From the NCBI GenBank assembly GCA_003202005.1, contig QJJF01000002.1:682001-746000 (forward strand): a stretch of DNA of 64,000 nt, read 5' to 3'. The notes beneath the pieces were generated by a model. It was not told the origin of the DNA. It saw only the letters and a program-made list of their open reading frames with translations, and made no database searches. A program made the translations under genes and the position numbers. Below, piece after piece: positions 19,892-29,567 of the stretch. Origin of the DNA: Williamsia faeni (GTDB taxonomy: Bacteria > Actinomycetota > Actinomycetes > Mycobacteriales > Mycobacteriaceae). Within the stretch, counting starts at the first letter, position 1; every line of letters begins with the position of its first letter.

Positions 19892-20329
19892 TCAGGACCG
19901 ACGGCGTAGCGGAACCGGATCCGCGGACTTCGTTTTCAGAAAGGCCCGCATCTCCTCTGAGATGGGCAGAATCTTGCCGGTTTCGGAATTCACTGCCACC
20001 ACTGTGGTCTCGCACAGCGCGACGATCTTTCCGTCGGGGTCGGCGAGCGAGCTTCCGAAGTCGAAGGACGAGCCACCGAGCCGACTCACCCAGACCCGGG
20101 CGGTGACCGGCTCGGGGGTGTAGTACAGCGGCGTCACGAACTCGATCTCCTGACGGGCGAGGTGGATGGCCACCTGGTCGTATCCGTCACGAACCCAACC
20201 GGACACCGAACGCACCCGGGCTTCTTCGAAGAGCCTGGCGTACTGCACGTTGTTCACGTGGCGGTTGACGTCCATATCGCCGAAGCGCAGTTGCAACGAG
20301 ACTTCAGTGGGTCCGGGGGTGTCATTCAC
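19892..20329 (-). CDS. Acyl-CoA thioesterase, hotdog fold (4-HBT type)
   Basis: A 145-residue single hotdog domain. LRFGDMDVNRHVNNVQYARL holds the catalytic Asp and the HVNN motif of 4-hydroxybenzoyl-CoA thioesterase-like enzymes, and FEEARVRSVSGW is the following helix. Expected to hydrolyse acyl-CoA thioesters. The 3' region is separated from recC and the gene sits 18 bp downstream of the PPOX gene, probably co-transcribed with it. Confidence 0.85.
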   Translation of the reverse strand: MNDTPGPTEVSLQLRFGDMDVNRHVNNVQYARLFEEARVRSVSGWVRDGYDQVAIHLARQEIEFVTPLYYTPEPVTARVWVSRLGGSSFDFGSSLADPDGKIVALCETTVVAVNSETGKILPISEEMRAFLKTKSADPVPLRRRS

Positions 20330-20347
20330 CGTTGTGACAGTAGTGGG

Positions 20348-20860
20348 TCAGCGACGTTTGAAGTCGAAGCGGGTCTGCCCGTGCGGGTTCTTCTCGAAAG
20401 CGAGCACCTTGTGCGGTTCGACGCGAAACACCAACGCGAAATCGTCGCCGGTCCCGAAGCCACCTTCAGAGGGCTTGAACGCCCATTCCTCGCCATACTT
20501 GTCGAAGAACGCGCCGGCGATGGCCACCAGCTCGGACGGGTCGGTGACCCGGGCACATCCGCCCTCGATCACCACGTCGCACCCGCGCTGCCAGGTGTTC
20601 ACGCCGGTCGTCACGGTCACCTGATCGTTGACTGCCAGATTGTGGGATTTCTGCTCATCCGGGCCGCTGCAGAAGTAGAAGCGGTCGCCGGCCCAGATCC
20701 CGACCAGTGGAGTTCCGTGCGGCCGGCCATCGCGGCGCACGGTTGTCACCCAGTACAGCTCGGCCCGCTGCAGGAAGGCCGATGTCGACTCCCAGTCGGC
20801 CGGCGATGCTCCCGGACGACTGAACCGCTCATCGAATCGTGTGGTCGGTCGGATGGCCAT
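20348..20860 (-). CDS. Pyridoxamine 5'-phosphate oxidase-like (PPOX) flavin/F420 protein
   Basis: 170 residues from the ATG at 20860, which has AGGAG seven bases upstream; the frame extends to 20893 without a ribosome site. The split-barrel fold is shown by ELYWVTTVRRDGRPHGTPLV and DRFYFCSGPDEQKSHNL. Actinobacterial proteins of this type bind F420, FMN or heme. No residue visible here decides among them, so the substrate is unknown. Confidence 0.8.
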   Translation of the reverse strand: MAIRPTTRFDERFSRPGASPADWESTSAFLQRAELYWVTTVRRDGRPHGTPLVGIWAGDRFYFCSGPDEQKSHNLAVNDQVTVTTGVNTWQRGCDVVIEGGCARVTDPSELVAIAGAFFDKYGEEWAFKPSEGGFGTGDDFALVFRVEPHKVLAFEKNPHGQTRFDFKRR

Positions 20861-20959
20861 CGTGTCTCCTGGCGTCGGCGGGTCCCTGGACATACCGACC
20901 GTGGCCGAGCCGAAGAATAATCGGCGACCAATCGAGGTCGACGCGACACGGTGACGCGA

Positions 20960-21706
20960 CTAGGTCGCGCGACCGAACAGCAATGCCCACAAACGCACCG
21001 GAAGTAGCCGCGCAACTTTCATCAACGCGGCCATCGGTACCGGGAACACGATCTCCATCTGGCCGCGTTCGAGCCCGCGAGAGATCGATTCGGCTGCCTC
21101 GCCGGCTTCGATGAGAAACGGCATGGGAAAGGTGTTGGACTCCGTCAGGCCGGTCTTCACAAAACCCGGGCAAACGGTCACGACGCGAACACCCTTCCGG
21201 CGCAGGGCAACACGCATACCCTCGAGCATGTTGATCTGGGCCGCTTTGGTGGCGCCGTAGGCCTCTGCCCCACCGAGTCCGCGATACCCGGCCACCGACG
21301 CGACACCGACAATCGTTCCGGCACCGTCGGCCACCATCTGCGGAAGAACCGCTCCGACGCAGTTGTTCATCCCGAGCAGATTGACCTGTACGTGGCGTTC
21401 GAACAGGTCGCGGTCCCACTCGGTGGCATCCATCTGCTCCCAGAACCCGGCGTTGATGATCACCATGTCGATGCCGCCGAGTGCCTCACGCACCTGTGTC
21501 GCCGCGAAGTCCACCGATGCCCGGTCGGCGACATCGGCAACCGCAACGGTCATCGCCGAGCCGGCCACCTCCCGGAGTTCGGTGTCGCGGCGCGCCGAGA
21601 TGGCCACGTGGGCACCACGTTCGACCAGTGCCCGGGCCGTGGCCGCGCCGATGCCACTCGACGCTCCGACAACCCATACCCGTTTGCCCGCCAGATTCGA
21701 TGTCAT
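20960..21706 (-). CDS. Short-chain dehydrogenase/reductase of the lipid operon
   Basis: 248 residues from the ATG at 21706. The classical SDR cofactor motif is GASSGIGAATARAL, NAGFWEQ is the NAG motif, and the catalytic Tyr/Lys are in AYGATKAAQINML. A hydrophobic C-terminus (AALMKVARLLPVRLWALLF) could associate with membrane. Its start lies five bases after the stop of the cyclopropane synthase gene, so it is the last gene of a four-gene operon. It probably acts on a lipid-derived carbonyl or alcohol (inferred from context). Confidence 0.85.
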   Translation of the reverse strand: MTSNLAGKRVWVVGASSGIGAATARALVERGAHVAISARRDTELREVAGSAMTVAVADVADRASVDFAATQVREALGGIDMVIINAGFWEQMDATEWDRDLFERHVQVNLLGMNNCVGAVLPQMVADGAGTIVGVASVAGYRGLGGAEAYGATKAAQINMLEGMRVALRRKGVRVVTVCPGFVKTGLTESNTFPMPFLIEAGEAAESISRGLERGQMEIVFPVPMAALMKVARLLPVRLWALLFGRAT

Positions 21707-21711
21707 GCCGG

Positions 21712-22974
21712 TCACCTCTGCATCTGGATCTGGCTGACCTGGAGGTAGTCCGAGGCGAAACCGGCCTCGCAATACGCCAGGTAGAACTCCCACATCCGCA
21801 TGAAGGTCTCGTCAAAACCCAACTGCTCCACGGCCTGCCGGTGTTGTGTGAACGATGCCCGCCACCGCCGGAGTGTCTCGGCGTAGTCCTGACCGAAATC
21901 GTGACGCTGCGTGACACGCAGCGAGGTGTGCGCGGCGACTGTGTTCTCGATCGCCTCGAACGACGGGATCAGTCCGCCCGGGAAGATGTACTTCTGAATC
22001 CATCCGAATGACTTGCGGGTGGCCAACATTCGCTGATGTGGCATCAGGATCGCCTGGATGGCGACCTTGCCGCCGGGCGCGAGCAGCGAATCGATCTTGC
22101 TGAAGTAGGTCGGCCAGAACTCCTCACCCACCGCCTCGATCATCTCGACCGACACGATCGCATCGAATTGTCCCGTCACGGCCCGATAGTCCTGCAGCCG
22201 GATGTCGACCATGTCCGCAACACCTGCGGCATCTACACGATCCTGGGCCATCTCGAGCTGTTCGGTCGACAGCGTCACGGTGGTCACGTGCGCGCCGCGG
22301 CCGGCAGCCCGGATCGCCAATGCTCCCCAACCGGTTCCGATCTCCAGAACCCGACTGCCGGCCGTGACCCCGGCCTGGTCGAGTATTGCGTCGAGTTTGC
22401 GGTACTGGGCCTGCTCGAGATCCTGACCGGCAGCGGGCCGTTGCGGGTCGAACATCGCCGAGCTGTACGTCATCGTGGGATCGAGGAAGGTGGCAAAGAG
22501 GTCGTTGCTCAGGTCGTAGTGGGCGCCGATGTTGCGACGCGAACCTTCAGGGGTGTTCTTGTGGCGGTGCGGAATCCTGGTGTCCACGAAGATCCGGAGC
22601 TTCCACCAGGGTTCGGGGACCAACGCCGTCAGGCGCGCCGCGAACGGCGTCAGCGCCTCCCCCAGATCGCTGCCGTCGGCCACCCGCCAATCACCCGCCA
22701 TGTACGCCTCACCGAGGCCGATCTTCGGATTGTGACCCATCCGTTCATGCAGGGCTTTGGGCCGAACGACCTCCAGCCTTGGGCTCGACGCATCGCCACC
22801 GCCGCGGACGGTTCCGTCGGGATAACTGACCTGTACCGGCGTACGCCGGACGGCCTGATTCACGAAGAACTGGGCAAAACTCGCCAGGAAACAGACACCA
22901 CCGAGTATGGGGCGGCGTAGGCAGAACGGCTCCGCCATCTCCGGCAACTGCACAGGTTCAGCCAGGTCGGACAT
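21712..22974 (-). CDS. Cyclopropane-fatty-acyl-phospholipid synthase family methyltransferase (UfaA1-like)
   Basis: 420 residues from the ATG at 22974. The SAM motif is VLEIGTGWGALAIRAA. Family signatures include GAHYDLSNDLFATFLD, TYSSAMF and the post-SAM segment IVSVEMIEAVGEEFWPTYF. Such enzymes methylate the double bond of membrane phospholipid acyl chains to cyclopropane or 10-methyl groups; M. tuberculosis UfaA1 (Rv0447c) has been implicated in tuberculostearic acid synthesis. The stop of the upstream DUF1365 gene overlaps its start by one base. Confidence 0.9.
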   Translation of the reverse strand: MSDLAEPVQLPEMAEPFCLRRPILGGVCFLASFAQFFVNQAVRRTPVQVSYPDGTVRGGGDASSPRLEVVRPKALHERMGHNPKIGLGEAYMAGDWRVADGSDLGEALTPFAARLTALVPEPWWKLRIFVDTRIPHRHKNTPEGSRRNIGAHYDLSNDLFATFLDPTMTYSSAMFDPQRPAAGQDLEQAQYRKLDAILDQAGVTAGSRVLEIGTGWGALAIRAAGRGAHVTTVTLSTEQLEMAQDRVDAAGVADMVDIRLQDYRAVTGQFDAIVSVEMIEAVGEEFWPTYFSKIDSLLAPGGKVAIQAILMPHQRMLATRKSFGWIQKYIFPGGLIPSFEAIENTVAAHTSLRVTQRHDFGQDYAETLRRWRASFTQHRQAVEQLGFDETFMRMWEFYLAYCEAGFASDYLQVSQIQMQR

Positions 22975-23765
22975 CAAACTCCTTCGGGTGGGGTATGCGC
23001 CGGCCTGGCGCGAACAGGGAGTCGGCGCAGCCACAACCAGACACCGTGCAGTGCGATGAGGACGGAAACACGTTGTGGCATGAACGGATTGGTGATCAGA
23101 GTGCGGGTCAGCCGACGCGGCGTGTAGGCGACCGGGCGACCATCGAAGCTTGCGGTGAACACCGCGGTACCCGCGCGAAGCAGGCTGATCGACACACCGA
23201 CGCGCTCAGAATCGAGACGAACGGTGATGTCGTAGTCGCCGGAGACGTCGTTGAACGGTGACACATAGAAATGCTTCGGCACCTGCGTCCGCAGGGTCGC
23301 GGCCCGGGATTCGGGTTCGAGCAGATACGCCGTGCGTTCACCGTAGGTGTTGTGTACCTCGGCGACGACCGCGCGCAGCGTCTCGCCCGAATAACACCAG
23401 AACACGGTCAACGGATCGAACACGTATCCGAGCACCCGCGCGTTGGCCAGCATCAGCACACGCCTTTCAGTGCCGAAGTCGACATCGCGCACCGCCAGAA
23501 AATTCTCCACATTGCTCTTGATTCGGAGCAGTTGGGCTCGCGGATCGGTCATCTCGGACGTCGGACCCGGATCTCCTAGGTGATCCTCGGCGTACAACCG
23601 GGCAAACGGACGCAACATCTTGGGCAACCGAGGCGGGTCGTCGAGGTCGACCAGCCATTGGTAGACGCGATGATCGAATCCGTGTCGCAGCGGCGTCCGG
23701 CGCAGATGCCGGACCCGCCCCGGCACAATGGCCGGGGTCGGTGGTGGATCCGCCGCGGCGCTCAT
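22974..23765 (-). CDS. DUF1365 protein of the lipid-modification operon
   Basis: 263 residues from the ATG at 23765, which overlaps the upstream FAD-gene stop by four bases. RHLRRTPLRHGFDHRVYQWL near the start and the conserved block LGYVFDPLTVFWCYS, EVHNTYGERTAYLL and KHFYVSPFNDVSGDY are the DUF1365 signature. The family nearly always sits between an FAD protein and a cyclopropane synthase, as in Rv0448c; its biochemical job is not established. A basic tail suggests peripheral membrane contact. Confidence 0.88.
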   Translation of the reverse strand: MSAAADPPPTPAIVPGRVRHLRRTPLRHGFDHRVYQWLVDLDDPPRLPKMLRPFARLYAEDHLGDPGPTSEMTDPRAQLLRIKSNVENFLAVRDVDFGTERRVLMLANARVLGYVFDPLTVFWCYSGETLRAVVAEVHNTYGERTAYLLEPESRAATLRTQVPKHFYVSPFNDVSGDYDITVRLDSERVGVSISLLRAGTAVFTASFDGRPVAYTPRRLTRTLITNPFMPQRVSVLIALHGVWLWLRRLPVRARPAHTPPEGV

Positions 23766-25018
23766 GTCCAGACGGCCCCGAAATGTGCCGCGGCCGCCAC
23801 CCCCGACCGACAACCGTCTTCATGGAAGCCCCAGCCGTGATAGGCGCCCGCATACGCCGTCTGACCAGTGCACAACGCCGACAGTTGTTTCTGCGCGGCA
23901 ACCGCTTCCGGCGTGTACACCGGATGGGTATACGCCATGGTCGCGATGATCGAGTCCGGATCGATCCGATCCCGGCCGTTGAGTGTCACGTAGTACTGGG
24001 TGGGGCCGGGCAGACTTTGGAGGCGGTTCATCCAGTAGGTGACCACCGGCGGTGAGTCGACGGTGCCGACCGCCGGGGTGAGGTAATTCCAACTGGCACC
24101 CGCCTGCGTTGCGGTGGGCATCAGCGAAGCGTCGGTGTGCAGAATCGTCTCGTTGGCCGAATAGCCAAAGGCTCCCAGAACCTGCTTCTCGGACGCGGAT
24201 GGGTCGGCCAGCAACCCGAGTGCCTGGTCGGCGTGTGTTGCGATGACCACGCGGTCGAAAAACCGGTCGGGGTGGCCCCCGGCACTGATCCGCACGCCGC
24301 GATCGTCGCGTTGGATGCGAGTGACCGGAGCGCTTGTCACGACATCGAGGAGTGCGCCGATGCGCTCGACATACGTCCCGGATCCGCCGCGCACGGTGTA
24401 CCACTGCGGCGAACCCTTGACGGTGAGCATCCCGTGGTTGTCGAGGAACGCAAACAGGTAGCGCGCGGGGTAATCGAGCGATGCCGACGCCCCGGTCGAC
24501 CACACGCAGGACACCAGCGGGATCGCGAACATCCGGATGAAGTAATCAGAGAAGCCGTGGTGCGCCAGAAACTCTCCATACGTGCGCAAGTCGCTGTCAT
24601 CGGCCCCGGCGAGGTGGGCGGCCGCGACCCGATGAAATCGTTTGACCTCTAACAACATCCCTACGAAGCGACGATCGAGGATCCTTCTTTTCTGGGCGAA
24701 GATCCCCGCGAATCCCCGGCCGCCGGCGTACTGAACACCCGACGGCCGATCATTGATGCTCATGCTCATCTCGGCGGGAACCACATCAACCCCCAACTCC
24801 GAGAACAGCTTTCGAAGCAGCGGATAGGTGCGCTGGTTGTGGACGATGAAACCCGAGTCGACACGAACCGACGCTTGCCCGGAGCCGAGGGTGTGAGTAT
24901 GGGCATGACCGCCGAGTCGATCGTCGCTCTCGTACAGCGTCACCTCATGGTTGCTGCGGAGCAGATACGCGGCGGTGAGTCCGGACACGCCGGACCCGAC
25001 CACGGCCACCGACGTCAA
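23762..25018 (-). CDS. NAD(P)/FAD-dependent oxidoreductase, amine-oxidase-like (COG2907 type)
   Basis: 418 residues if read from the TTG at 25018 (LTSVAVVGSGVSGLTAAYLL); the open frame runs further upstream without conserved sequence. It has the dinucleotide motif GSGVSG, the ESDDRLGGHAHT segment, and the C-terminal AYAGAYHGWGFHEDGCRSG motif near the FAD. It heads the FAD/DUF1365/CFA/SDR operon and resembles Rv0449c. Its role is probably oxidation or reduction of modified acyl chains, inferred from that conserved association. Confidence 0.85.
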   Translation of the reverse strand: MTSVAVVGSGVSGLTAAYLLRSNHEVTLYESDDRLGGHAHTHTLGSGQASVRVDSGFIVHNQRTYPLLRKLFSELGVDVVPAEMSMSINDRPSGVQYAGGRGFAGIFAQKRRILDRRFVGMLLEVKRFHRVAAAHLAGADDSDLRTYGEFLAHHGFSDYFIRMFAIPLVSCVWSTGASASLDYPARYLFAFLDNHGMLTVKGSPQWYTVRGGSGTYVERIGALLDVVTSAPVTRIQRDDRGVRISAGGHPDRFFDRVVIATHADQALGLLADPSASEKQVLGAFGYSANETILHTDASLMPTATQAGASWNYLTPAVGTVDSPPVVTYWMNRLQSLPGPTQYYVTLNGRDRIDPDSIIATMAYTHPVYTPEAVAAQKQLSALCTGQTAYAGAYHGWGFHEDGCRSGVAAAAHFGAVWT

Positions 25019-25138
25019 ACGAGTACCACCTGAACGGACACATATGCCAGTGTAGGGGCTCTGTCGTGGGCGACCTGTCGCATTCAAGCGGTCGCGGCAG
25101 GACACGCAAGCAAATGCGTACCGCCGACGGCATCGAGA

Positions 25139-25816
25139 ATGTATGGTGCCCGCAAGCGCGCTTTCGAAACGGGGAATTTGTTGATCATCGAGACCGACCG
25201 CCTGGTCTTGCGGCCTGTGTCGCACCTCGACGCCGACCAGCTTGTGGAACTCGACAGCGATCCGGCCGTGATGCGGTATGTCACCGGCGGAACTCCGACG
25301 CCGCGTGAGGTCATCGAGCAATGGACGATCCCGCGAGCTGTCGCCGAGGCCACACATCGCAACGGCGCAGGGCTCTGGGTCGCGCTCGACCGACTCGACC
25401 TGGTCGCAGCCCGGTCGGTGGGCCACCCCGAGCCGGCCAGCAGCTTCATCGGTTGGTTTGCCGTCCGCGCACCACGCCATTCATCCGAATCAGAGTTCGA
25501 GCTCAGCTACCGACTGTGCCGCAGTAGTTGGGGTCGAGGTCTGGCCACCGAAGGCGCTCGCGCCCTCGTCCAGCAAACGTTCGACGATCGCAGCGTCCGC
25601 AGGCTCTTCGCCGGCACGATGGCGGTCAACACCGCGTCACGGCGGGTGATGGAGAACTGTGGCCTGCGACTGATCCGCCTGCATGACTGCGCCGATACAT
25701 CGATCGCGGGATCGGAACGCGGCGAAGTCGAATACGAGATTCTCCGAACCGATTGGGAATCAGCCACTTTCCCATGGGCGCGGGCCTCACGCACCAGCAG
25801 GCACCTGATCGCCTGA
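25139..25816 (+). CDS. GNAT-family N-acetyltransferase
   Basis: 225 residues as drawn; TTG codons at 25178 and 25181 (IIETDRLVLRPV follows, with GGGGAA upstream) are the more likely start and would give about 211. It is a RimJ/RimL-type GNAT: ETDRLVLRPVSHLDAD opens the fold, YRLCRSSWGRGLATEGARAL is the acetyl-CoA loop, and NTASRRVMENCGLRL is the closing motif. The acceptor is unknown. Divergent from the lipid operon. Confidence 0.82.
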   Translation: MYGARKRAFETGNLLIIETDRLVLRPVSHLDADQLVELDSDPAVMRYVTGGTPTPREVIEQWTIPRAVAEATHRNGAGLWVALDRLDLVAARSVGHPEPASSFIGWFAVRAPRHSSESEFELSYRLCRSSWGRGLATEGARALVQQTFDDRSVRRLFAGTMAVNTASRRVMENCGLRLIRLHDCADTSIAGSERGEVEYEILRTDWESATFPWARASRTSRHLIA

Positions 25817-25955
25817 CCCGCCGCCTCGATCTGACGCCCCGTCGGGCGCACCTTGGCGCGACCGATCCCTCCACACCCACTACCGTAGGCAGGGTGCGGA
25901 TCCCACCACTCCCTTGAGATCCCGGCCGCAATTCGCCAACCGACAGGAGATGGTC

Positions 25956-27458
25956 ATGAGCAAGGAGACTGCAGTTTCGACCCGACACAAGGTGGTGGTG
26001 ATCGGATCCGGCTTCGGTGGCCTGTTCTCGACTCAGCACCTTAAGAAGGCCGATGTCGACGTCACCTTGATTGCCCGCACCACCCACCATCTGTTCCAGC
26101 CCATGCTCTACCAAGTCGCGACCGGCATCATCTCCGAAGGTGAGATCGCCCCGGCCACCCGCGTCATCCTGCGCAAACAGGCCAACGCGAAGGTCCTGAT
26201 GGGCAATGTCGAAAAGATCGACCTCGAGAACAAGGTCGTCACCTCGCGTCTGCTCGAACGCATCACCGAGACACCCTTCGACAGCCTGATCATCGCGGCC
26301 GGTGCCGACCAGTCGTACTTCGGCAACGATCATTTCTCCCAGTTCGCACCGGGTATGAAGACCATCGATGACGCCCTCGAACTGCGCGGTCGCATTCTGG
26401 GCGCCTTCGAACAGGCCGAGTTGTCGGACGATCACGAAGAGCGCAGCCGCCTGCTGACGTTTGTCGTCATCGGAGCCGGGCCGACCGGCGTCGAGTTGGC
26501 CGGACAGATCTCCGAGATGAGCAACAAGACACTCAAGGGTGCCTTCCGGAACATCGATCCCACGGAATCCCGGGTGATCCTGCTCGATGCCGCGCCGGCC
26601 GTCCTCCCGCCGATGGGCGCCAATCTGGGCAGCAAGGCGGCCCATCGCCTCGAGCGCATGGGTGTGGAAATCCAGCTCAACGCGATGGTGGTCGACCTCG
26701 ACTACGACGGTTTGCTGGTCAAAGAGAAAGACGGCACCACCCGACGCATCGAATCGCAGTGCAAGGTGTGGTCGGCCGGTGTCGCTGCCAGCCCACTCGG
26801 CAAGCAGCTCGCCGAGCAGAGCGGTGTCGAACTGGACCGTGCGGGCCGCGTCAAGGTGCAGCCGGACCTGTCGATCCCGGGCAACCCGAATGTGTTCGTG
26901 GTCGGCGACATGATGTCGGTCGAAGACGTCCCTGGGATGGCGCAGGGCGCCATCCAGGGCGGCAAATACGCAGCCGACGCCATCAAGGCCGGACTTGCCG
27001 GCAAGACCCCCGAAGAGCGGGAACCGTTCCACTACTGGGACAAGGGATCGATGGCCACGATCTCGAAGTTCAGCGCCGTCATGTCGGTCCCGGTCCCCGG
27101 TTTCAAGAAGAACCTCGAGACCGAGGGCTTTTTCGCCTGGCTGGGCTGGCTGCTCCTGCACCTGGTGTACATCGTCGGGTTCCGCAGCCGACTGAACACC
27201 ATCGTCGACTGGACCTTTGCCTTCATGACCAGGGGTCGGTCGCAGCTGACCATCACCGAGCAGCAGACCCTGGCTCGCAACGCACTCGACCGCCTGGCGC
27301 AGCTCGAAAAGGCTCAGATCAAAGGTGACGACCCCGCCGGACCACCCAACAGCAAGCCCGTTCTGTCTGATCCGGTGAAGGCAACAGACCACGTGGTCGG
27401 GGCGGAGAAGAAGGTGCCCGAGACGACCGAGGAAGACGCCAAACCGGCGGCCAGCTGA
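25956..27458 (+). CDS. ndh: Type II NADH dehydrogenase (NDH-2)
   Basis: About 500 residues from the ATG at 25956, with AGGAG nine bases before it. Two Rossmann motifs: KVVVIGSGFGGLFSTQHL for FAD and FVVIGAGPTGVELAGQI for NADH. VFVVGDMMSV is the FAD C-terminal motif, and LFQPMLYQVATGI is typical of NDH-2. It oxidises NADH and passes electrons to menaquinone without pumping protons. A hydrophobic C-terminal stretch (FAWLGWLLLHLVYIVGF) matches the membrane-anchoring part. The tail is charged and variable. It is convergent with ureD, with one base between the two coding regions, as in M. tuberculosis. Confidence 0.95.
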   Translation: MSKETAVSTRHKVVVIGSGFGGLFSTQHLKKADVDVTLIARTTHHLFQPMLYQVATGIISEGEIAPATRVILRKQANAKVLMGNVEKIDLENKVVTSRLLERITETPFDSLIIAAGADQSYFGNDHFSQFAPGMKTIDDALELRGRILGAFEQAELSDDHEERSRLLTFVVIGAGPTGVELAGQISEMSNKTLKGAFRNIDPTESRVILLDAAPAVLPPMGANLGSKAAHRLERMGVEIQLNAMVVDLDYDGLLVKEKDGTTRRIESQCKVWSAGVAASPLGKQLAEQSGVELDRAGRVKVQPDLSIPGNPNVFVVGDMMSVEDVPGMAQGAIQGGKYAADAIKAGLAGKTPEEREPFHYWDKGSMATISKFSAVMSVPVPGFKKNLETEGFFAWLGWLLLHLVYIVGFRSRLNTIVDWTFAFMTRGRSQLTITEQQTLARNALDRLAQLEKAQIKGDDPAGPPNSKPVLSDPVKATDHVVGAEKKVPETTEEDAKPAAS

Positions 27459-27459
27459 C

Positions 27460-28158
27460 TCAGCCGCCAGTCAGTTCTCCGGCAGAGCGCAGCTCGCCGG
27501 CAACGCGCTCCGCATAGGGCATCGTGTCGGCGAGCACCGTGGTCAAACTCCCCCCGGCCGCCGGCCGCAACCGAGCGGCGGCCGCGGTGGGATGCACCAG
27601 ATCGTCACGGTCGTCCGGATAGCAAAACTCGCTGATGAGCACCGCCGGCGCGCCGAGGCGATCGTGCGTCTGTTTGCCGAGTTGAACCTGATGCCGAACC
27701 GCCGCGATTCCGTCGATGTCGGCGTTCAACCGACCGGACCACACACCGTTGTCCTCACCGAACCGGCCGATCTGCACCCGTTCACAGATCCGCACGGTCC
27801 CCGATCCGGCCACCGACACCATCGTGTTGCTGTGATGGACAGCGTGCGCCGCGACAATCGTCGGTAGCGGATCGATCACCAGGTGCGCGCCATCGGCCAC
27901 GGTGATATGCCAGTTCAACTGCGATCGTGGCTCCCCGCGGCTCGGTAATGCGAGCGTGGCGGCCACACTCAACACCGTCAGCGTCGACCCGCATCCGACG
28001 TCGACGTGGATGTCGATGGTGTCACCGCCGAGCGGGGTCGCAGCCGTCGAGATCAGATGCAACACGTCGATGCCGGTCTGACGTGCGGCCATGCCACCGG
28101 TTGCCCGGATGCGCGGAGACCGGCCTTTGACGGCCTCTAGATGTACCTCGGTATGCAT
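27460..28158 (-). CDS. ureD: Urease accessory protein UreD
   Basis: A 232-residue protein at the end of the urease operon. Conserved UreD blocks are visible, including STAATPLGGDTIDIHVDVG, the GEPRSQLNWHITVADGAHLV region and LPTIVAAHAVHHSNT. UreD forms a complex with UreF and UreG that delivers nickel to the apo-enzyme through an internal channel. It begins seven bases after ureG ends. Confidence 0.9.
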   Translation of the reverse strand: MHTEVHLEAVKGRSPRIRATGGMAARQTGIDVLHLISTAATPLGGDTIDIHVDVGCGSTLTVLSVAATLALPSRGEPRSQLNWHITVADGAHLVIDPLPTIVAAHAVHHSNTMVSVAGSGTVRICERVQIGRFGEDNGVWSGRLNADIDGIAAVRHQVQLGKQTHDRLGAPAVLISEFCYPDDRDDLVHPTAAAARLRPAAGGSLTTVLADTMPYAERVAGELRSAGELTGG

Positions 28159-28165
28159 CGACCGT

Positions 28166-28843
28166 TCAGACAGTCGCGGCCAACTGCTCCCGGACCCACC
28201 TCAGCACATCGGTCGCGGCCGGGTCATCGGTCAGCGAGATCAGCACCGTCGGGCGCCCTTCCCGCACGCGCTCGGCGTCATCGCGCATGACCTGCAGATC
28301 GGCACCGACCATCGGGGCGAGATCGGTCTTGTTGACCACCAGCAGGTCCGAGAACGTCACACCCGGACCACCCTTCCGCGGCACCTTGTCGCCGCCGGCA
28401 ACATCGACCACAAAGATCTGGGCATCGATCAGGCCGGTCGAGAAGGTCGCGGTGAGGTTGTCACCGCCGGATTCGACGAGAATCAGATCCAGCGGCGGGT
28501 TGGCCTCGACGAGATCGTCGATGGCGTCGAGGTTGGCGGTGATGTCGTCGCGGATGGCGGTGTGCGGGCAACCACCGGTCTGCACCGCGGTGATCCGCTC
28601 ATCCGGCAGCACCGCGTTACGGCGAAGGAAGTCGGCGTCTTCGGTGGTGTAGATGTCGTTGGTCAGCACGGCCAGCGACAACTCGTCGCGCAGTTGCCGG
28701 CACAGGGCCGCGACCAGTGCCGTCTTACCGGAACCGACCGGACCGCCGATGCCGATGCGCAGCGCCTCGCCCGGAGCGCGATCCCGTTTCGGCCGGGCGT
28801 GATCGTGGGTGTGCGGCGCTCCGTCGATCAGATGCGGTGGCAA
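28166..28843 (-). CDS. ureG: Urease accessory GTPase UreG
   Basis: 225 residues from a TTG start at 28843 with AAGGAGA eight bases upstream; the open frame to 28960 overlaps ureF and has no ribosome site. P-loop [17 protein letters not shown], the nickel/GTP motif [14 protein letters not shown], and [12 protein letters not shown] for guanine binding are all present. UreG couples GTP hydrolysis to nickel insertion. The N-terminus has several His residues ([17 protein letters not shown]), possibly serving as a nickel store in place of the absent UreE. Confidence 0.93.
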   Translation of the reverse strand: MPPHLIDGAPHTHDHARPKRDRAPGEALRIGIGGPVGSGKTALVAALCRQLRDELSLAVLTNDIYTTEDADFLRRNAVLPDERITAVQTGGCPHTAIRDDITANLDAIDDLVEANPPLDLILVESGGDNLTATFSTGLIDAQIFVVDVAGGDKVPRKGGPGVTFSDLLVVNKTDLAPMVGADLQVMRDDAERVREGRPTVLISLTDDPAATDVLRWVREQLAATV

Positions 28844-28904
28844 GAGCTGTCTCCTTCGTTCGGGCTGTGTGCCAACGGTTCCGGCGCACAGAATCGGTCG
28901 GTGG

Positions 28905-29567
28905 TCATGATGCGAACAGCGGCATCGGCCGCACCTCATGCCTTTGAGCCAGTACATCAAGGAGTGGATCGGAGAGGTCTGCCAACCCCTGCGCGGCCTC
29001 GGCGGCCGTCTGCTCGCACAGATCGGTCAGCTGCACACCCAGCAAGGCAACATCGCCGGGATCGAGGGCAAGCAGCCGCTGACCGGCGGTCGCGGAGCCG
29101 GTCATGGTTGTGTAGATGAGCACCATCGCACTCTCGTGGGGGTTCAATCCGGCCGCGCGCGCCACCGAACCGGCGACCACCGGCAGATGAGGTCGCGCCG
29201 GATGGACGGCCCAATCCTGCTGTGGCCAAATCTTTTTGCCCAGACGTAGCATGCCGCGCCCCTGCGCCCGGGAGGCACGCCGGGCGGCGGCCGACGGTGT
29301 CCGCGCGTCGGCCTCGACCTCGGCTTCGGCAACGTCGATGGTTCCGGCGACCACGGCTGCCGTGATCGACGCCGCCACCAGCCCCGCCGTGCTGACCCGG
29401 CGTATCAGGAAGTCACGCAGAGCGTCGAGGTCGCGGACCGACCCCGAACTGATCGCCTCCTCGAGGCCTCCTGAATGCACGTGTCCGCCCACCGGCAGTC
29501 GTGAATCGGCCAGGGTCAACAGCATCCCCAGATGCCTTGACGCCGAAGAACTCTCGGATGCAGACAT
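28905..29567 (-). CDS. ureF: Urease accessory protein UreF
   Basis: A 220-residue all-helical protein. [21 protein letters not shown] is the UreF opening signature (it normally carries the conserved PxGxxxHSxGLE). The rest is alanine-rich helices. UreF bridges UreD and UreG in the nickel-loading complex. Its ATG overlaps the last base of ureC. Confidence 0.9.
   Translation of the reverse strand: MSASESSSASRHLGMLLTLADSRLPVGGHVHSGGLEEAISSGSVRDLDALRDFLIRRVSTAGLVAASITAAVVAGTIDVAEAEVEADARTPSAAARRASRAQGRGMLRLGKKIWPQQDWAVHPARPHLPVVAGSVARAAGLNPHESAMVLIYTTMTGSATAGQRLLALDPGDVALLGVQLTDLCEQTAAEAAQGLADLSDPLLDVLAQRHEVRPMPLFAS

Noticed and set aside
14585-19909. Plus-strand frames of 683 and 441 aa opposite recB and recC
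   Set aside because: The minus strand encodes unambiguous RecB and RecC with all motifs; antisense frames are a by-product of high GC.
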